NCBI GenBank assembly: GCA_964017185.1
Contig: OZ024871.1
Location: 9,664,214-9,728,213, forward strand
DNA: 64,000 bases
Origin: Rugalucina vietnamica
Lineage: Eukaryota > Mollusca > Bivalvia > Lucinida > Lucinidae
Reading direction: 5' to 3'
Shown: positions 19,842 to 31,400 of the stretch, piece by piece
Numbering within the stretch: the stretch's first letter is position 1
Layout of the letters: each line of letters begins with the position of its first letter
The notes under the pieces: generated by a model
What the model saw: only the letters and a program-made list of their open reading frames with translations
Told to the model about the DNA's origin: nothing
Databases searched by the model: none
Position numbers and translations under genes: made by a program

Positions 19842-21795
19842 TTAGCTCACCTAGGGAGGCATCCGGCGTCCGTGCGTCGTCGTCGTCAACATTTTCAAAC
19901 GACTTCTCCTCTGAGGCTGCCAGGCCGAATCTTTTCATATTTCACATATAGCATCTATAACAGGTGGGGGACGAATATTTGTGTTTTTTTATTTCGATCG
20001 GATAAGAACTCTGGTTGCAATGGCAACTTGAAGTTTCCATTGACTTGTATGAAGAAAAGTGGAAATTGGCATTTTCCGTTGTCAGGCGGGGATATTTGAA
20101 TTTTGTTTTTGCATTGTAGTCCTTCACGTTTATGGCAACTTTTGTAAAAATCGCTTTATTCGTTTGGTTGCTATAGCAACATAAATGGTAAATTTTCGAA
20201 AACAATATTCAAAAATCTTCTTCTCAGAAGCCGTATGGAGGATGAAGCTGAAATTTAGCATACATGCTTATGACATTAGCCTGTACAAAGTTTTTGTTTT
20301 TTATTGCCTTTGTCCAACCACTTTGGTTGCTATGGTAACTTGAAGTTTCCGTTGACTTATAAGGCAAAAAGTGGAAATTTGCAATTTCTGCCGTTTCATT
20401 GAGGATATTGAAATTTTGTTTTTACATAAATGTTTATTGAGTAGTGCACCCCGTTTTAGGCAACTTTTGTCAAAATCGCTTTATTCGTTTGGTTGCTATA
20501 GAAACGTAAAGGGTAAATTTTCGAAAAAATATTCAACAATTTTCTTCTCAGAAGCTGTAAGGCTGATGAAGCTGAAACTTTGCATACATGCTTATGATAT
20601 TAGCCTCTACAAAGTTTTATGATTAATTTAGGTCAAGGTCATCTATTGACCTTGACCAGTCTGTCGTCCATACACACTTTTCAACGATCTTCTTCTCTGA
20701 AACCGTTTGGCCAATCAAATTGAAATTTTATGTGGAGCATCGATGGGTATAGAAAACATAAGTTTGATCGCAAAATCTGGGTCACATGACCAAGATGGCC
20801 GCCATGCCCATATATGGTAAGAAACACTCAAAAACCTGCTTCTCCAGAACCGGCGGGCCGATTTTCACCAAACTTGGTATGTAGTATTTGGGACTCTAGC
20901 CCATCATAGTTTATTCAAATGATGACCCCAGGATGACCATGACCTATTTTAAGGCAAGGTCAATTTTGGAAGCATAGGCTTTAACATGGGAAAAAGTGTA
21001 AACTATGGATTTTTTAAAAAAAAAAACTATTGCAGCCTGAGACCTGAAAAGTGATAGATGCAAACAACTGATGGAGTATCTGAAGCTATGTGATTAATTT
21101 AGATCAAGGTCATCTCTTGACAGTGGCCGATGTATCGTCCATACACACTTTTCAAAGATCTTCTTCTCTGACATCGCTTGGCCAATCAAAGTGAAATTTT
21201 ATGTGGAGCATCCATGGATAGGGGGAACGAAAGTTTGATCGCGAAATCTAGGGCACATGACCAAGATGGCCGCCACACCCATATATGGTAAAAACCACTC
21301 AAAAATATTCTTCTCCAGAACCGGCAGGCCGATTTGTACGAAACTTGGTATGTAGCATTTTGGACTCCAGCCCATCATAGTTTGATCAAATGATGATCCT
21401 ATGATGACCTTGACCTATTTTACGGCAAGGTCAATTTTGGAAACATAGGCGTTTACATGGGAAAAAGTGAAAACTATGGACTTTTTTGAAAACTATTGCT
21501 GCCGTGAAAAGTGGTAGATGCAAACAACTAATGGAGTAGATGAAGGTGATTAATTAAGGCCAAGGTCAATTTTGGAAACATAGGCTTTTACATGGGAAAA
21601 AGTGACAACTAGGTCTCGGGTAAGCGTTTACAAGACCAATGATCCTATGGAAACTATTGCAGCCATAGACCTGAAACATGAACAAGATGGCCGTCATACC
21701 CATATATGGTACGAAAAAAAAAACAACAAAAAACACTTTGCCCAGTGACTGTACTTGTTGACTCTCTGGTGAGCGATCGTTGCCCTTGGGCTACT
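19842..21795 (-). repeat. R-family repeat, full-length copy
   Basis: Reverse orientation relative to 6089-11117. It starts at TTAGCTCACC with GCATCCGGCGTCCG and ends with GGTGAGCGATCGTTGCCCTTGGGC, the other terminal mark of the family. Internal subunits repeat with ~460-bp spacing, for example GCAAACAACTGATGGAGTA near 21060 and GCAAACAACTAATGGAGTA near 21520. Shared phrases include GACCAAGATGGCCGCCA and ACTTGGTATGTAG. No coding frame. Confidence 0.75.
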
Positions 21796-21837
21796 TGTTT
21801 TTGAAAATGTGTTGTTTGCAACTTGTGTATCTTTTAA

Positions 21838-22020
21838 TATTTTTTAGTTAAGTTTGGGTAATTGAGTGGCCGCCTATTGTGAAATAGCTGCTCACTCGGC
21901 TTAAGATATGTTTCTTAGTATAAGTACCTGAGTGTTAATATAGTTTTTCCCACCTCGGTTTGGAGTGGGAATTTGTTTCAGACTGTGCCATTTCCTGATC
22001 ATTGCCTAGTTTTACTTTTA
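21838..22020 (+). mobile_element. PLE 3'-terminal fragment
   Basis: Carries the last ~180 bp of the PLE 3' UTR (TTTTTAGTTAAGTTTGGGTA, GCTGCTCACTCGGCTTA, CCCACCTCGGTTTGGAGTGG, CATTGCCTAGTTTTACTTT). Confidence 0.75.
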
Positions 22021-22232
22021 TACAATATAAATGCAAATATTAACATGCAAATTACCACCAACAATGAAGGAAGTTAATTGTTACATCTGATTATTTTTCC
22101 TCATAAGCAAATGAAGTATCAAGCTTCTAGCTCAAATACATTTTCGAGACTTCTTGCTCCCAAAGTTTTAACTTTTAATTTTACTTAACAAGGCGAGATA
22201 CGTTGAACAAGGAAAAATACACATAACGATTC

Positions 22233-23322
22233 TTCATTTGATAGAGTGGATCTTCAAAACGGCATTACAACTATGGTTCACTTTATTTGGCCTGCAATAA
22301 CAGCAAGTAGAAGAGAGGGACCAGGAATCGATGCAATTAAATTTAAAGTCCCAACATAGACAGCGGGTGGGAAAGAAAATACATAAAACACAACAAAACA
22401 TTTTCCGACAACACACTCGAAGAGCAGAATGACTAGCTCTTTCCCAACAAGGTAGCCATCCGGCTAAGTTTCAACAGGAAAAAAAGGGAACGAGCACGAC
22501 AGAGAGGTAGGTACAATAAACAGTAGTAAAATGAAGATAAACCACTTTTCCTGGGACACCCATTTTCAATTTAACTGGGGACATGTATGATGAAGACAAA
22601 CCACTCTATCTTGGACGCAGCTTAACGTTTTTACCAGGCTTATTTCACTTTCTCTGATCAAAGGCGATATACACTTGTGTCATGTCAGAATGTAAGCGAC
22701 ACCTTATCATATCTACTGGATAATATTTATATTAGATTTGGAACCAAGTTATAAAAACAAATTGTTTGAATTCCGATGGGTACAAATTGTGCCCCTTTTG
22801 TAGCTGATTTGATTTTATATTGCTACGAACGAGATTTCATGGATTCTCTTAACCATGACAATCAAGCTGATGTCATCGAGGCTTTGATTTCGACTTCAAG
22901 GTACCTCGATTACATTTTGAACATTGATAACCCTTATACTGAGAAGGCATGGTCCATCAATCCATCAAACTTATCTACCTGAACTATAGTTTAATAAAGC
23001 CAACACCAAAGATACCGAAGCACCATTTTTAGATTTACATATTTCTATTGCAAATGGATTTGTTTCATCTCAAATTCCTAATAAGCGCGATTACTTTGAT
23101 TTTGATATCATAAATTTTCCGTTTTGGGATTGTGATGTTCCACACCGTGCTTCTTATGGTGTATACATTTCTAAACTTATAAGGTCTGCTAGTGTCTGCA
23201 ATCGTGTTACGGAAATGAATTTATAACAGACAAACTTCTCCACCAGGGCTATTGGTATCATAAACTTCGAAAAAAAAAAATTCTAAATTTTATCACAGAC
23301 ACTATGAATTGATTTCCGATTC

Positions 23323-23372
<50 letters not shown>

Positions 23373-23625
23373 TCATCATGGTGTTTGTTATGATTTATTT
23401 TGTTTGTCCCTGGTGAGTCATTGACTAGTTAGAGATTCAGCACGAGGACTGAACAACTAACTATATATCGTGAACCACTGTTTGAGCACCCCAGTAATTT
23501 TATATTTCTGATCAAGGCGATTCTTCTGTTGTGGTTTTAATTTAATTGTTCCCACCTCGGTTTTTGGAGAGGAAATTTCTTTCTGATTGCGCCATTTTCC
23601 TGATCATTGCCTACTTTACTTGTGT
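22233..23625 (+). pseudogene. Decayed PLE copy with internal insertion
   Basis: Reading order follows the intact PLE: LIEWIFK and GSLYLA-like residues, then a ~325-bp foreign insert (about 22312-22638). Next come SYLLDNIYIRFGTKL, PMGTNCAPFVADLILYCYERDFMDSLNHDN, the RT active-site region, PFLDLHISIANGFVSS and the SYGVYIS segment. Several stops and frameshifts occur. The catalytic YLDD is changed to YLDY (near 22908), so it is dead. A ~50-base T-run at 23320-23370 replaces the C-terminus, after which the 3' UTR continues to about 23625. The insert is the inverse of 35018-35275, an unnamed repeat. Confidence 0.8.
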
Positions 23626-23934
23626 AATGTCTGTTATAGTGTTTGGAAAAAGAACATACTTTATTTTTGTAACGATTGACATATTAATATTCAGTGTACC
23701 AGCAATACATACAGCGTTCTGTCCTCGGTTCCAGACAAATACAGAATAAATTGCTAGAGCAATACATCGCTTAATTCATCTTTGTCAAGAATATTGTTTT
23801 ATATACAGAGGGCACGTCAACGGGCGTTTTATTGTAGTCGATACAGGACAAGTACCAATGCAAACAGATAAGTCTGAGGAAAAGACTTATGTGACCAAAA
23901 CGAGATCTTTGAGCCTTCTTCATCATATAGCGCA

Positions 23935-24230
23935 TACATTTTAGTTGGGTACCATGCAAGTTAAGATTAAAAAGAGTAAAATAAGTGTACTTTTTCTTGC
24001 GAATGTATGATCAAATGAAATAAAACGGCATTATGTTTAAGAAGCCAACATTTCAGTCTGCGTAATCAAATCTCAGCAAAAGCGATTTATTAGAGTGAAT
24101 GGCTGGTTTAGTACAACCTTAATTTTGCTCTTCTTTCTAGACTTTCTTTTGAGACTTTTACCATAAAGCTACTACTGTATATGTACTCCTTGCATGAAAT
24201 AAATAGAGGATATTCAAATGTTTCTGTTGA
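23935..24230 (+). repeat. Partial copy of array module (third copy)
   Basis: Matches 33550-33830 and 54735-55000 over TTAGTTGGGTACCA, TGAAATAAAACGGCATTAT, CCAACATTTCAGTCTGC and TACAACCTT. It is an outlying copy of a module that is otherwise inside the two duplicated units. Confidence 0.7.
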
Positions 24231-24362
24231 ATATAGCTTTTATGTTACGAGTGAAGTGAAACATATTTATATTTCATGAGTGCCTAAGCCACGAATGAAA
24301 TATACATATGTTCACTTCACGAGTGAAATTAAAGCCATATTTAACAGAAACATTTGAATTTT
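24211..24362. repeat. Foldback element, ~150 bp
   Basis: The outer arms ATTCAAATGTTTCTGTT and AACAGAAACATTTGAAT continue inward with ACGAGTGAAGTGAA/TTCACTTCACGAGT and ATGAAATATA-type arms, leaving only a small loop. Confidence 0.8.
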
Positions 24363-24801
24363 CTTTTTATTATATACAATGTTTAGTACAATCATTTCAG
24401 CAAAAGAAAGCATAATTATGTATATTATTTTTTACCATCTCGCTTTCATTTAAAGCTTGTTACAAGGCATCGCATTTGAAATTAGTAAGCAAACATGTCA
24501 CATGATTGTAAATTTAGTTAAAATACTGTTGACAACTTTGTATGACAATTGACGTCCGTAAAAAGTATGATGGCCTCACATAACGTAGACTTCTTACTGA
24601 AAAGAACGCACTGAAAAGAGGAGGTTTAAAACATGAAAAACATAAATTTTAGTAAACCTGATTAATATTGGTACCAAAATGTTCCTAACTAAGAAAAATG
24701 AATATCCACACTTTATGTTTTCGTTCACAAATAAGAGTTACAGGCGTTTGAATTCTGAAGTGGTGTGCAGGAACTAAATGGAAAAGGCAGAGGCAATCCA
24801 A

Positions 24802-24869
24802 AAATGTTATATTTTCACATGCGAAAATATAAAATATAATCTTCTTTCACATGTGAAAATATAACATTT
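24802..24869. repeat. Short palindromic element
   Basis: Left arm AATGTTATATTTTCACATG and right arm CATGTGAAAATATAACATT surround a ~28-bp AT-rich loop. Confidence 0.8.
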
Positions 24870-24929
24870 CAAATATATGTTATATTTGATAAATATTCTC
24901 TATATGACTTCGTATACTTAAAATGATTA

Positions 24930-25440
24930 TGAATAAAAATTATTGTTAGATCCTTTGGAAGCAGTAAAACATTTAAAGCGAGATGGTGGGCCATATTGTA
25001 CAATTTCGGGTAATGAACCTTCATCAGTGACCCTTTACAAAACCGGCAGAGAAAGCCAGACATTGTTGCTGCAATTTCAAGAATTTCCATCTGAGTAGTC
25101 TAAATCAAAGACTCATATTCCCAAAGGGGCCAAATAATAAAACACTGTCAAGAAGATGATTCTTAACGTACAATATATTTGAACTACTCCAAATATATTC
25201 ACTGATCCCAAAGGATCAAAAGAAAAATATAATCTGCACTATGGATGATGTACGGGGAGACTTTTTAGGGCCGCCACACGGCACAACACCAGCTGCAGTA
25301 ATAGCAAATAAAAATAATTGTTAGATCCTTTGAAAGCAGTAAAACATTTAAAGCGAGAAGATGGGCCATATTGTACAATTTCGGGTAATGAACCTTCATC
25401 AGTGACCCTTTACAAAACCGGCAGCGAAAGCCAGACATGG
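24930..25440 (-). repeat. Local direct duplication of a ~130-bp segment
   Basis: 24930-25060 and 25310-25440 are nearly identical. On the minus strand both encode MSGF-CRFCKGSLMKVHYPK, then LYNMAH-LALNVLLL. The same peptide in both copies is only mild evidence of former coding function. The protein is not recognised. Confidence 0.6.
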
Positions 25441-25548
25441 TTGTTTTAGTATTGATTATCATTGCTGAACATTTAATACAACTAACAGCACAGTAATCAA
25501 CTTTGCTGTAATTTCTATTTACTAAGATTCCAATCAGTGTCAGTGAAC

Positions 25549-25638
25549 ATGGCGAAGGAGCAAACCATTCAAATAAATGCAGTTCTACCGGAGAAATTAG
25601 AATCAGTCTGTAGAGCGAAAGATGAAAAATTACAGTAG
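25549..25638 (+). other. Possible short exon, repeated in the array (MAKEQTI... type)
   Basis: From the ATG at 25549 the frame reads MAKEQTIQINAVLPEKLESV and then CRAKDEKLQ before a stop. Related frames occur in other modules: (P)VKEQTIHSMESPPGNMESVC near 30965 and 45810, and VKEQTVHSMELLPENMESVR near 37530. The repeated KEQT...ESV pattern in one frame suggests these are diverged copies of one exon. It may equally be chance preservation in repeated DNA. Function unknown. Confidence 0.25.
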
Positions 25639-27009
25639 CTCTCCTTGGCTTCTTCAGTAGCCGAAACCGCGGTATGGCCCATCCCCTTTCTCATTTATAT
25701 ATATGGTCATTGCCCTGAAAGGATGTCAGTTTTAGCTTTATTAATTATTTTCTACGTACATATTCTATATAGTTACCCGATACGCAGGTATTGCCTCACC
25801 TCTAGCTAAATACGAACAATAATAATAATAATGATAAATACACATTCGAAGTAATCAGCAATTTTGAGTAACTTTAACTCTTTTGCACATCGATGTACTG
25901 ATAGCACATGTGCACTGTTAATACGGACACAATATGGTATTGGCACACAATGCATGTACGCCTTAAGTGTTTTACACGCGTGTCTCGTCAGAATAATTTT
26001 CTTGTTATTCTTATTTCACGGATATTGATACTTCGGCGTTTTGTCTTTCATTAAAACGTTCTTGTTTATGGCACAGACCATGATAATATTCTAAAACATT
26101 GTAATCAGCCATTTAGAGAATGGAAATGATCTCATTTGCCAAGAAACGCAAGAAAATAGTGTGTCAATATCAAATAAAGAACGGTAAAATTTGATGTGTT
26201 AGACATCCATCTTGTATTTCCCTTAGAATTTGACATATACGAATAGTTGAATCTTCTGAATTAGAATAAGGGCCTTTTATATAACTTTAGACATAGAACT
26301 GCGAAAAGTCAACTCCAGATATTGCTGATCCTTTTTAGTTTCGCTCAGAATTGATTCTTGGATTCGTAGATAGGTCCGTGGAAATGAAATGAAACAAAAT
26401 TAAGTTTTAATAACCAAAGACAGTCGTTAAATCTATTGTGACGGATTTGTTTCAACAAATACTTTGCGAACAATACTTTCATCATTTAGTTCGTCTGGAC
26501 AGCTTTGTATTTTATGCCAACTGCCATAAGGTTTTTACGTTGTCTTATTTACACAAACCCCTCCGATTCACGTACTTCCCTCACCCTAAATTAAATTGTG
26601 TGTTTATCTTTTATTTATTTTTTTATATATATTTGTTAGAAATTAGACAACATATAATACATACATGTGACATGAATCGGGCACATTGACTTCCTAATTT
26701 TGCCCTTTCCAATGGCACTACAATATTATGCACATATGAGAAAAATTAATCAGCATTAACATGTATATTATTGGTATCGATAGTGTCACAATTTGGAGTG
26801 CTTATCTTTCCCCTTCCATCAATGCTAAGTATTATTCAATACCAAGTATCAAATGATATACAAAGGAAGTAAATCAAATAGATTTATCTCTGGGATAATT
26901 TATGCATAAAACAAATTGCATAACAAAGTAACACGTGAAAGGACAATTAGAAACACACAAAACCTGACATCGAGTCATTAACACACAAAACCTGACATCG
27001 AGTCATTAA

Positions 27010-27375
27010 TTATGAAGCGGCAGCCGGTCTGTATGCATAATCAACAGGCCGGATGCAAATTACAGTTTGAGCTATGGATATAGCCACAACGCTGGCATTA
27101 TCTGGCATGATGAAGGACAGGAATGCCTTATATTCTTTTGCTCTTGATTTATCTTTGTCTGGAAGATTGAATTTACTACAGACTCTTGTATTACTTGGAT
27201 TTGTAGGCAGCTCTGTGGAAATGAAACTCCAGTTTGATTGATTGCATATAGTTTTTTGAAAACAATTTTCACAAGACAGTGGGATTTTCATCTCGATTTT
27301 TTCATCATGAAATTCTGCAGTTTTGTATTGTATGCCACCATTATGGGTCATTTTGATAAAAAGACAAAGTTGCAT
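27010..27375 (-). other. Hypothetical ORF conserved in both duplicated units
   Basis: A 121-codon minus-strand frame with STELPTNPSNTRVCSKFNLP, DKDKSRAKEYKAFLSF and MPDNASVVAISIAQ-VICIRP. Its counterpart at 42209-42475 keeps the frame with a few substitutions but is shorter at the start. A diverged frame with S-IMQDEAS and PAASRIIDDLMTF lies in the next module (minus strand near 30400-30520 and 45180-45300). The frame may be a fossil exon of an amplified gene. It has no recognised domain. Confidence 0.25.
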
Positions 27376-28670
27376 TAAATGTTTTAAGCGTTCATGTTAC
27401 TACTAACCATACTGATTATAGGCCATTGGCCCGTTTCATGAAGCTCTCTTACGACATATCTTATGATCGAGACTGATCTTAGTAGTGACATGATCTATCT
27501 TAACGTTAAGTCTTGTCTTATGTTTGAGGTTGAGACTTGCTCTTAAGATTTGTCTCATTTCAAGGTCAAATACAAAAACATTAGTTTCGAGTATGTTAAA
27601 TCAAAGAATTGATTCAATATTGGTGATAGCTCAGAGTCATTACGCAAGTTATCAAATTAGTATTTTTGCCATAATATGAACCAGGCGATCCGAGATCGAA
27701 TCCATTTTTCTCTCCGATTTTTTCTCTCTTGTTTTTTCTTTCTGTTTTGGTATATATACTTGTACTTAGATTTAAGAACTGTTTCATTGTAATGCTTTAG
27801 ACTTTTTCGAAAGCAAATTGAAACCAAATCCCGTTAACACCAGCGTTGGCCTTATATAATATATGTAAGGTAAACCTGATGCATTGGGCGGCAAAGCCCT
27901 GTTCCGAATTAGGGGAATTTGGTCAATTTGCAAGATTGAGCTTAGGCCTAGTTATACTCACATTTATGTATACAGGTTATAATGTTTGCAGTCAAAATAA
28001 AACTTGGACCCAATTGGGCCGAGAAAAAAGAATAAATGGGGTGCTTGTACCTCCAAGCAAAGTAACTGACTGTCCATCTGATTAGGCTGTTTGTTGTTTA
28101 CAGTGTTGTAACCGCTCAAGTCTGAGCCTGCCTAGAAAACGTGGTTCAAGTCAAACCATTCATACACATAAGCCTTGCTTTGGTAGTTATATACTGAGTC
28201 AAACACAACGCAAAACAATTATGGCATGTTTTCGCATTTCAATGTAATGTAAGGCAGTCTACCATACAATTGCTGGTCAGCAATCGCCTATAAATTTATT
28301 GAGTACAAAATTGTTTGGTTTTCAGAGTATGGGCCATTGCGCTCGAATGGGATTGGCCAAAGCGGTTATTTTGGTGGCATGCGCCTCCTGTGAGATTCTG
28401 GAAGTCAGTTTAAACACAAATTGCTTCTTTATGGATCGTGAAAAATGATTCCTTTCTTGAGACGCATAATACAGAATGTTACAACCAAGATGTTGTTAAA
28501 TGTAGTCAATCGCCCGGCAATCTAAATCAGTGGAAACAAAGTTTATTTGTATAACATAACAAATAAACCGATGATGCGTTATAAGTTTGTCTCGGTATAT
28601 TTGAAGCACGTTTTGGATGCCATGACATCATAATTTTGTATAAACGTCCCATGAAATGGAGGCAACGTTT

Positions 28671-28933
28671 TTTATTTTTTATTTATTTTTTTATTTTTTT
28701 TTATTTTTTTTTTTTTTTTTGATGCAGTTTTCAAGATTATATGAGACGGGCCAATCGGTAGGTGGGGCGAAAACGCCAGAACCTCGAGAAAAACCACCTG
28801 GCACAACCGCAAGCAGAACTGCTTGTCTTACTTGTGGCCAGTGCGGGGCTCGAACCCACACCAGACATAGCGGTGAGATGATCGAGTGATTAAGAAACAG
28901 CGCTCTTAACCACTCGGCCACGGGGGCCGCCTT
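28671..28933 (-). repeat. tRNA-derived SINE with poly(A) tail and target duplication
   Basis: On the minus strand the head reads GTGGCCGAGTGGTTAAGAGC (box A) and GTGGGTTCGAGCCCCGCACT (box B), typical of a Ser/Leu tRNA head. A body with CCAGGTGGTTTTTCTCGAGG and an A-rich tail follow. It is flanked by the 10-bp duplication GGCAACGTTT (28661-28670 and 28934-28943). The unit 2 copy is 43897-44158. Confidence 0.85.
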
Positions 28934-29060
28934 GGCAACGTTTCAACATGAACATAGCTGTTGACTGGGACGTTAAGTATTAATTCAAACAAACTAAAAA
29001 TAGAATGTATTCTACTGGCCTTTATTAATACTGAACCAATCAATAAAAAATATGACTTGA

Positions 29061-29160
29061 TGTCTCAGTGGTAAGCTACGTTGTCTACTGGAATTTTGAA
29101 TAAATTTACTTCTTCTTCGTTCTTCTGTCCAGGCGATCCCAGTTCGAATCCAATCTAGGC
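29061..29160 (+). repeat. Second tRNA-like SINE head
   Basis: GATGTCTCAGTGGTAAGCTA (box A) and CCCAGTTCGAATCCAATC (box B) are separated by an enlarged spacer. No acceptor stem. Also at 44262-44370 in unit 2. Confidence 0.5.
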
Positions 29161-29481
29161 AATATTTTGTTGTTTTTCGCCCTCACATAAACACGGTCGC
29201 CATTTTTAGTTTACTATTAAATAAGATCAATCATAAGATATGTCCTATTGTTAGGACTAACGTTTGGATATCTTAAGGATGAGACAGATCTTATACCGAA
29301 ATTAGTAATAAGTTCTGTCTTAGGAAAAGAAATGTCATAAAACGCTTCATGACTTTACATACACATTTGCAATAATGTCTTAGTGTTTGATCCATAAATA
29401 TGTATATAATATTATGTAACTTTTTCAAAAGTGTAGCATCATACCATAGCGGTTTGAAAATGACCCATGAAGACCAAACGC

Positions 29482-29515
<34 letters not shown>
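29482..29515. repeat. (TTGA)n microsatellite
   Basis: About 8 repeats of GATT here, against about 11 at the paralogous site 44776-44821. This is a length difference between duplicated units. Confidence 0.9.
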
Positions 29516-29774
29516 GTTTAACGACGCGTTAACCCGAACGCTTTGAGGGGTATGTTAGCATAAACAAAACTTACATAAGTGATTACAACCAAGATTGTCC
29601 CTCTTATAGCTTTTTTGCACCAATGCCTCACAAACGACCCTGCATATTCTCTCGGAAAATATTTGTTGATGCTTCACAGGCGCGTCGCACGTTTAAACTT
29701 TTATTTCTTTTCATCAATGCTGAAAATTTATTCCAGGTATCAGATGCTATACAAAGGTAGTAAATCAAATATAT

Positions 29775-30310
29775 GCATGACAGTTTCCTGACATGCAACT
29801 TCAGTCTGCGATTGCTGACATAGTGACTATATAAAATCTGGTCTGTATCGCCGTACATGTCTATATACTGTGCCAAAATTCACTTTAAGCTTGAATTTTA
29901 TCTCATTGAATCTTAATCTCAAGCTACACTCTTACCAACTCCTTGTTTTAATAAGGACTGAACATATTATCTCATTTCAACTTAACCATGTGTCTTAACA
30001 AACCCGCCAATTTTGAAAACAACTGTTTAATTATTTAATTCAAGGTGCTTTTAAATGTTTTAGACTCACTCAAATGATTCCTAGGCTTAGATTTTACTGA
30101 TCCATTTGTAAATTATTGTTTTGTAATGGATTGAATATGTATATGTTCTATGTGTTCTATGAATGTATGATTCTGTATAATGAATGTTTAAATTGTGATA
30201 ATAGTGTCTCGTAAGCCAATTATAGCTGGGTATCAACTCTTAGTCTTTAAAATGTTGTATATATATGTGATGTTGATATGTGACACTTTAATAAACTATT
30301 ACTTACTTAC
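29775..30310 (+). mobile_element. 5'-truncated non-LTR retrotransposon tail (unit 1 only)
   Basis: 536 bp absent from unit 2, where the site reads CAAATATATTCATCCC without interruption. The insert is flanked by TATAT (29770-29774 and 30311-30315). It ends with an AATAAA signal followed by a short TTAC repeat, a 3' tail style seen in some LINE clades. No coding sequence remains, so the class is inferred from the tail only. Confidence 0.6.
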
Positions 30311-31156
30311 TATATTCATCCCTGAAATAATTAATGCATAAAACAAAATGCATGAGAGTGACACGTGAATGGACAATTAGAAACAATACAAAAATGTCAT
30401 TAAGTCATCAATTATTCGAGAAGCAGCCGGTATGTGTATGCAAATATCTTCCATAGATCTAACAATAAAGCTAGCTTCATCTTGCATTATGGAAGGACCG
30501 GAATACCGTATGTTCGATTGCATTTATGTATCTTTCTCGAGAAAATTATGTTTTCTAAATGTAATCGGAAATTCATGTTCTTATGTTTTTGTCTGAGCAA
30601 TCAAAATGTTTCACCATGAAATTATTTCGTAATTTATTGGTATTTTATTCTGTTTTTGTCTAGAACCAATAAGAAAGTACACGTTCTACTGTTTATAAAA
30701 TGGAAGACACTGGTAGGTTATTTATTATACCTACACCTTGCAAAGAGATGTTAACAACAACTGTGACAAACAGTGGAACCGTGTGAAGCGTTTGTGAAGC
30801 GTATTGTCGCCAAGACAGCCCTGTAATTCTGATTTGCTTTAGTGTTAAACATTTAGACACCGATATCGATTCATTTACAAATTGAATGAGACAGAGCATT
30901 TAAATCTACTTCAAATGCTGTAATTATCTTTGCTGTAACCTCTTTTTACCAAGACTCTAACTGCCAGTTAAGGAGCAAACTATTCATTCAATGGAATCAC
31001 CTCCAGGAAACATGGAATCAGTCTGTCGGATAATAAATAGATATGCCCAATTCCTCCCCATTTAATTGACGTCTAGCAATTGCAAGTGTAACTTGTGGAA
31101 ACTAGGTAACACTAGCTGAACGGAAGATCCAGGAAGTATCACAATAAATACATAAG

Positions 31157-31400
31157 CATATGAGCCGCCTCGTGGGAAAACCAACAATGTGGTTTCCGAA
31201 CAGGTCTGACACAAACCGGTCTGTGCAGTAACTGAAAACAGCTAGAAGCATGAACTTTCGTATTTAGGAAGTAGAGCAGTTGTACTATCCGTGTAGCGAA
31301 AACAAAGGCGCTGATCAGCTTCGCGGTTACCGCGAAGCTGATCTGCGCCTTTGTTTTCGCCTATGCAAATTGTTGATTTTCTCATGCGGCGGCTCATATG
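31157..31400. mobile_element. Foldback MITE with a strong internal hairpin
   Basis: Terminal inverted repeats CATATGAGCCGCC...GTGGGAAAACCAACAAT and its complement ending at 31400. In the centre, 31296-31360 is a 65-bp near-perfect palindrome (GCGAAAACAAAGGCGC... with a mirror arm). It is absent at the paralogous position in unit 2. No coding sequence. Confidence 0.75.

Larger units (their letters stand above)
27430..29352. mobile_element. TIR-bounded element in unit 1
   Basis: The left end CCCGTTTCATGAAGCTCTC and the inverted right end around CGCTTCATGAC share TCATGAAGC and further matching bases inward (TTA-GACAT-TCTT). The interior contains SINEs and no transposase. The whole element is also present in unit 2 (42631-44643), so it predates the duplication. 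Confidence 0.45.

Noticed and set aside
28656..28921. ORFs on both strands over the SINE
   Set aside because: Products are translations of the SINE and its A-rich tail; the same pseudo-protein appears at 43899-44146 for that reason.
28830..28925. Possible tRNA-Ser/Leu gene on the minus strand (also near 44060-44150)
   Set aside because: Boxes A and B are good, but the acceptor ends do not pair and the segment has a SINE body, poly(A) tail and target duplication. It is a SINE head.
29482..29515. Regulatory meaning of the TTGA repeat
   Set aside because: Simple microsatellite with different lengths in the two units; nothing else supports function.
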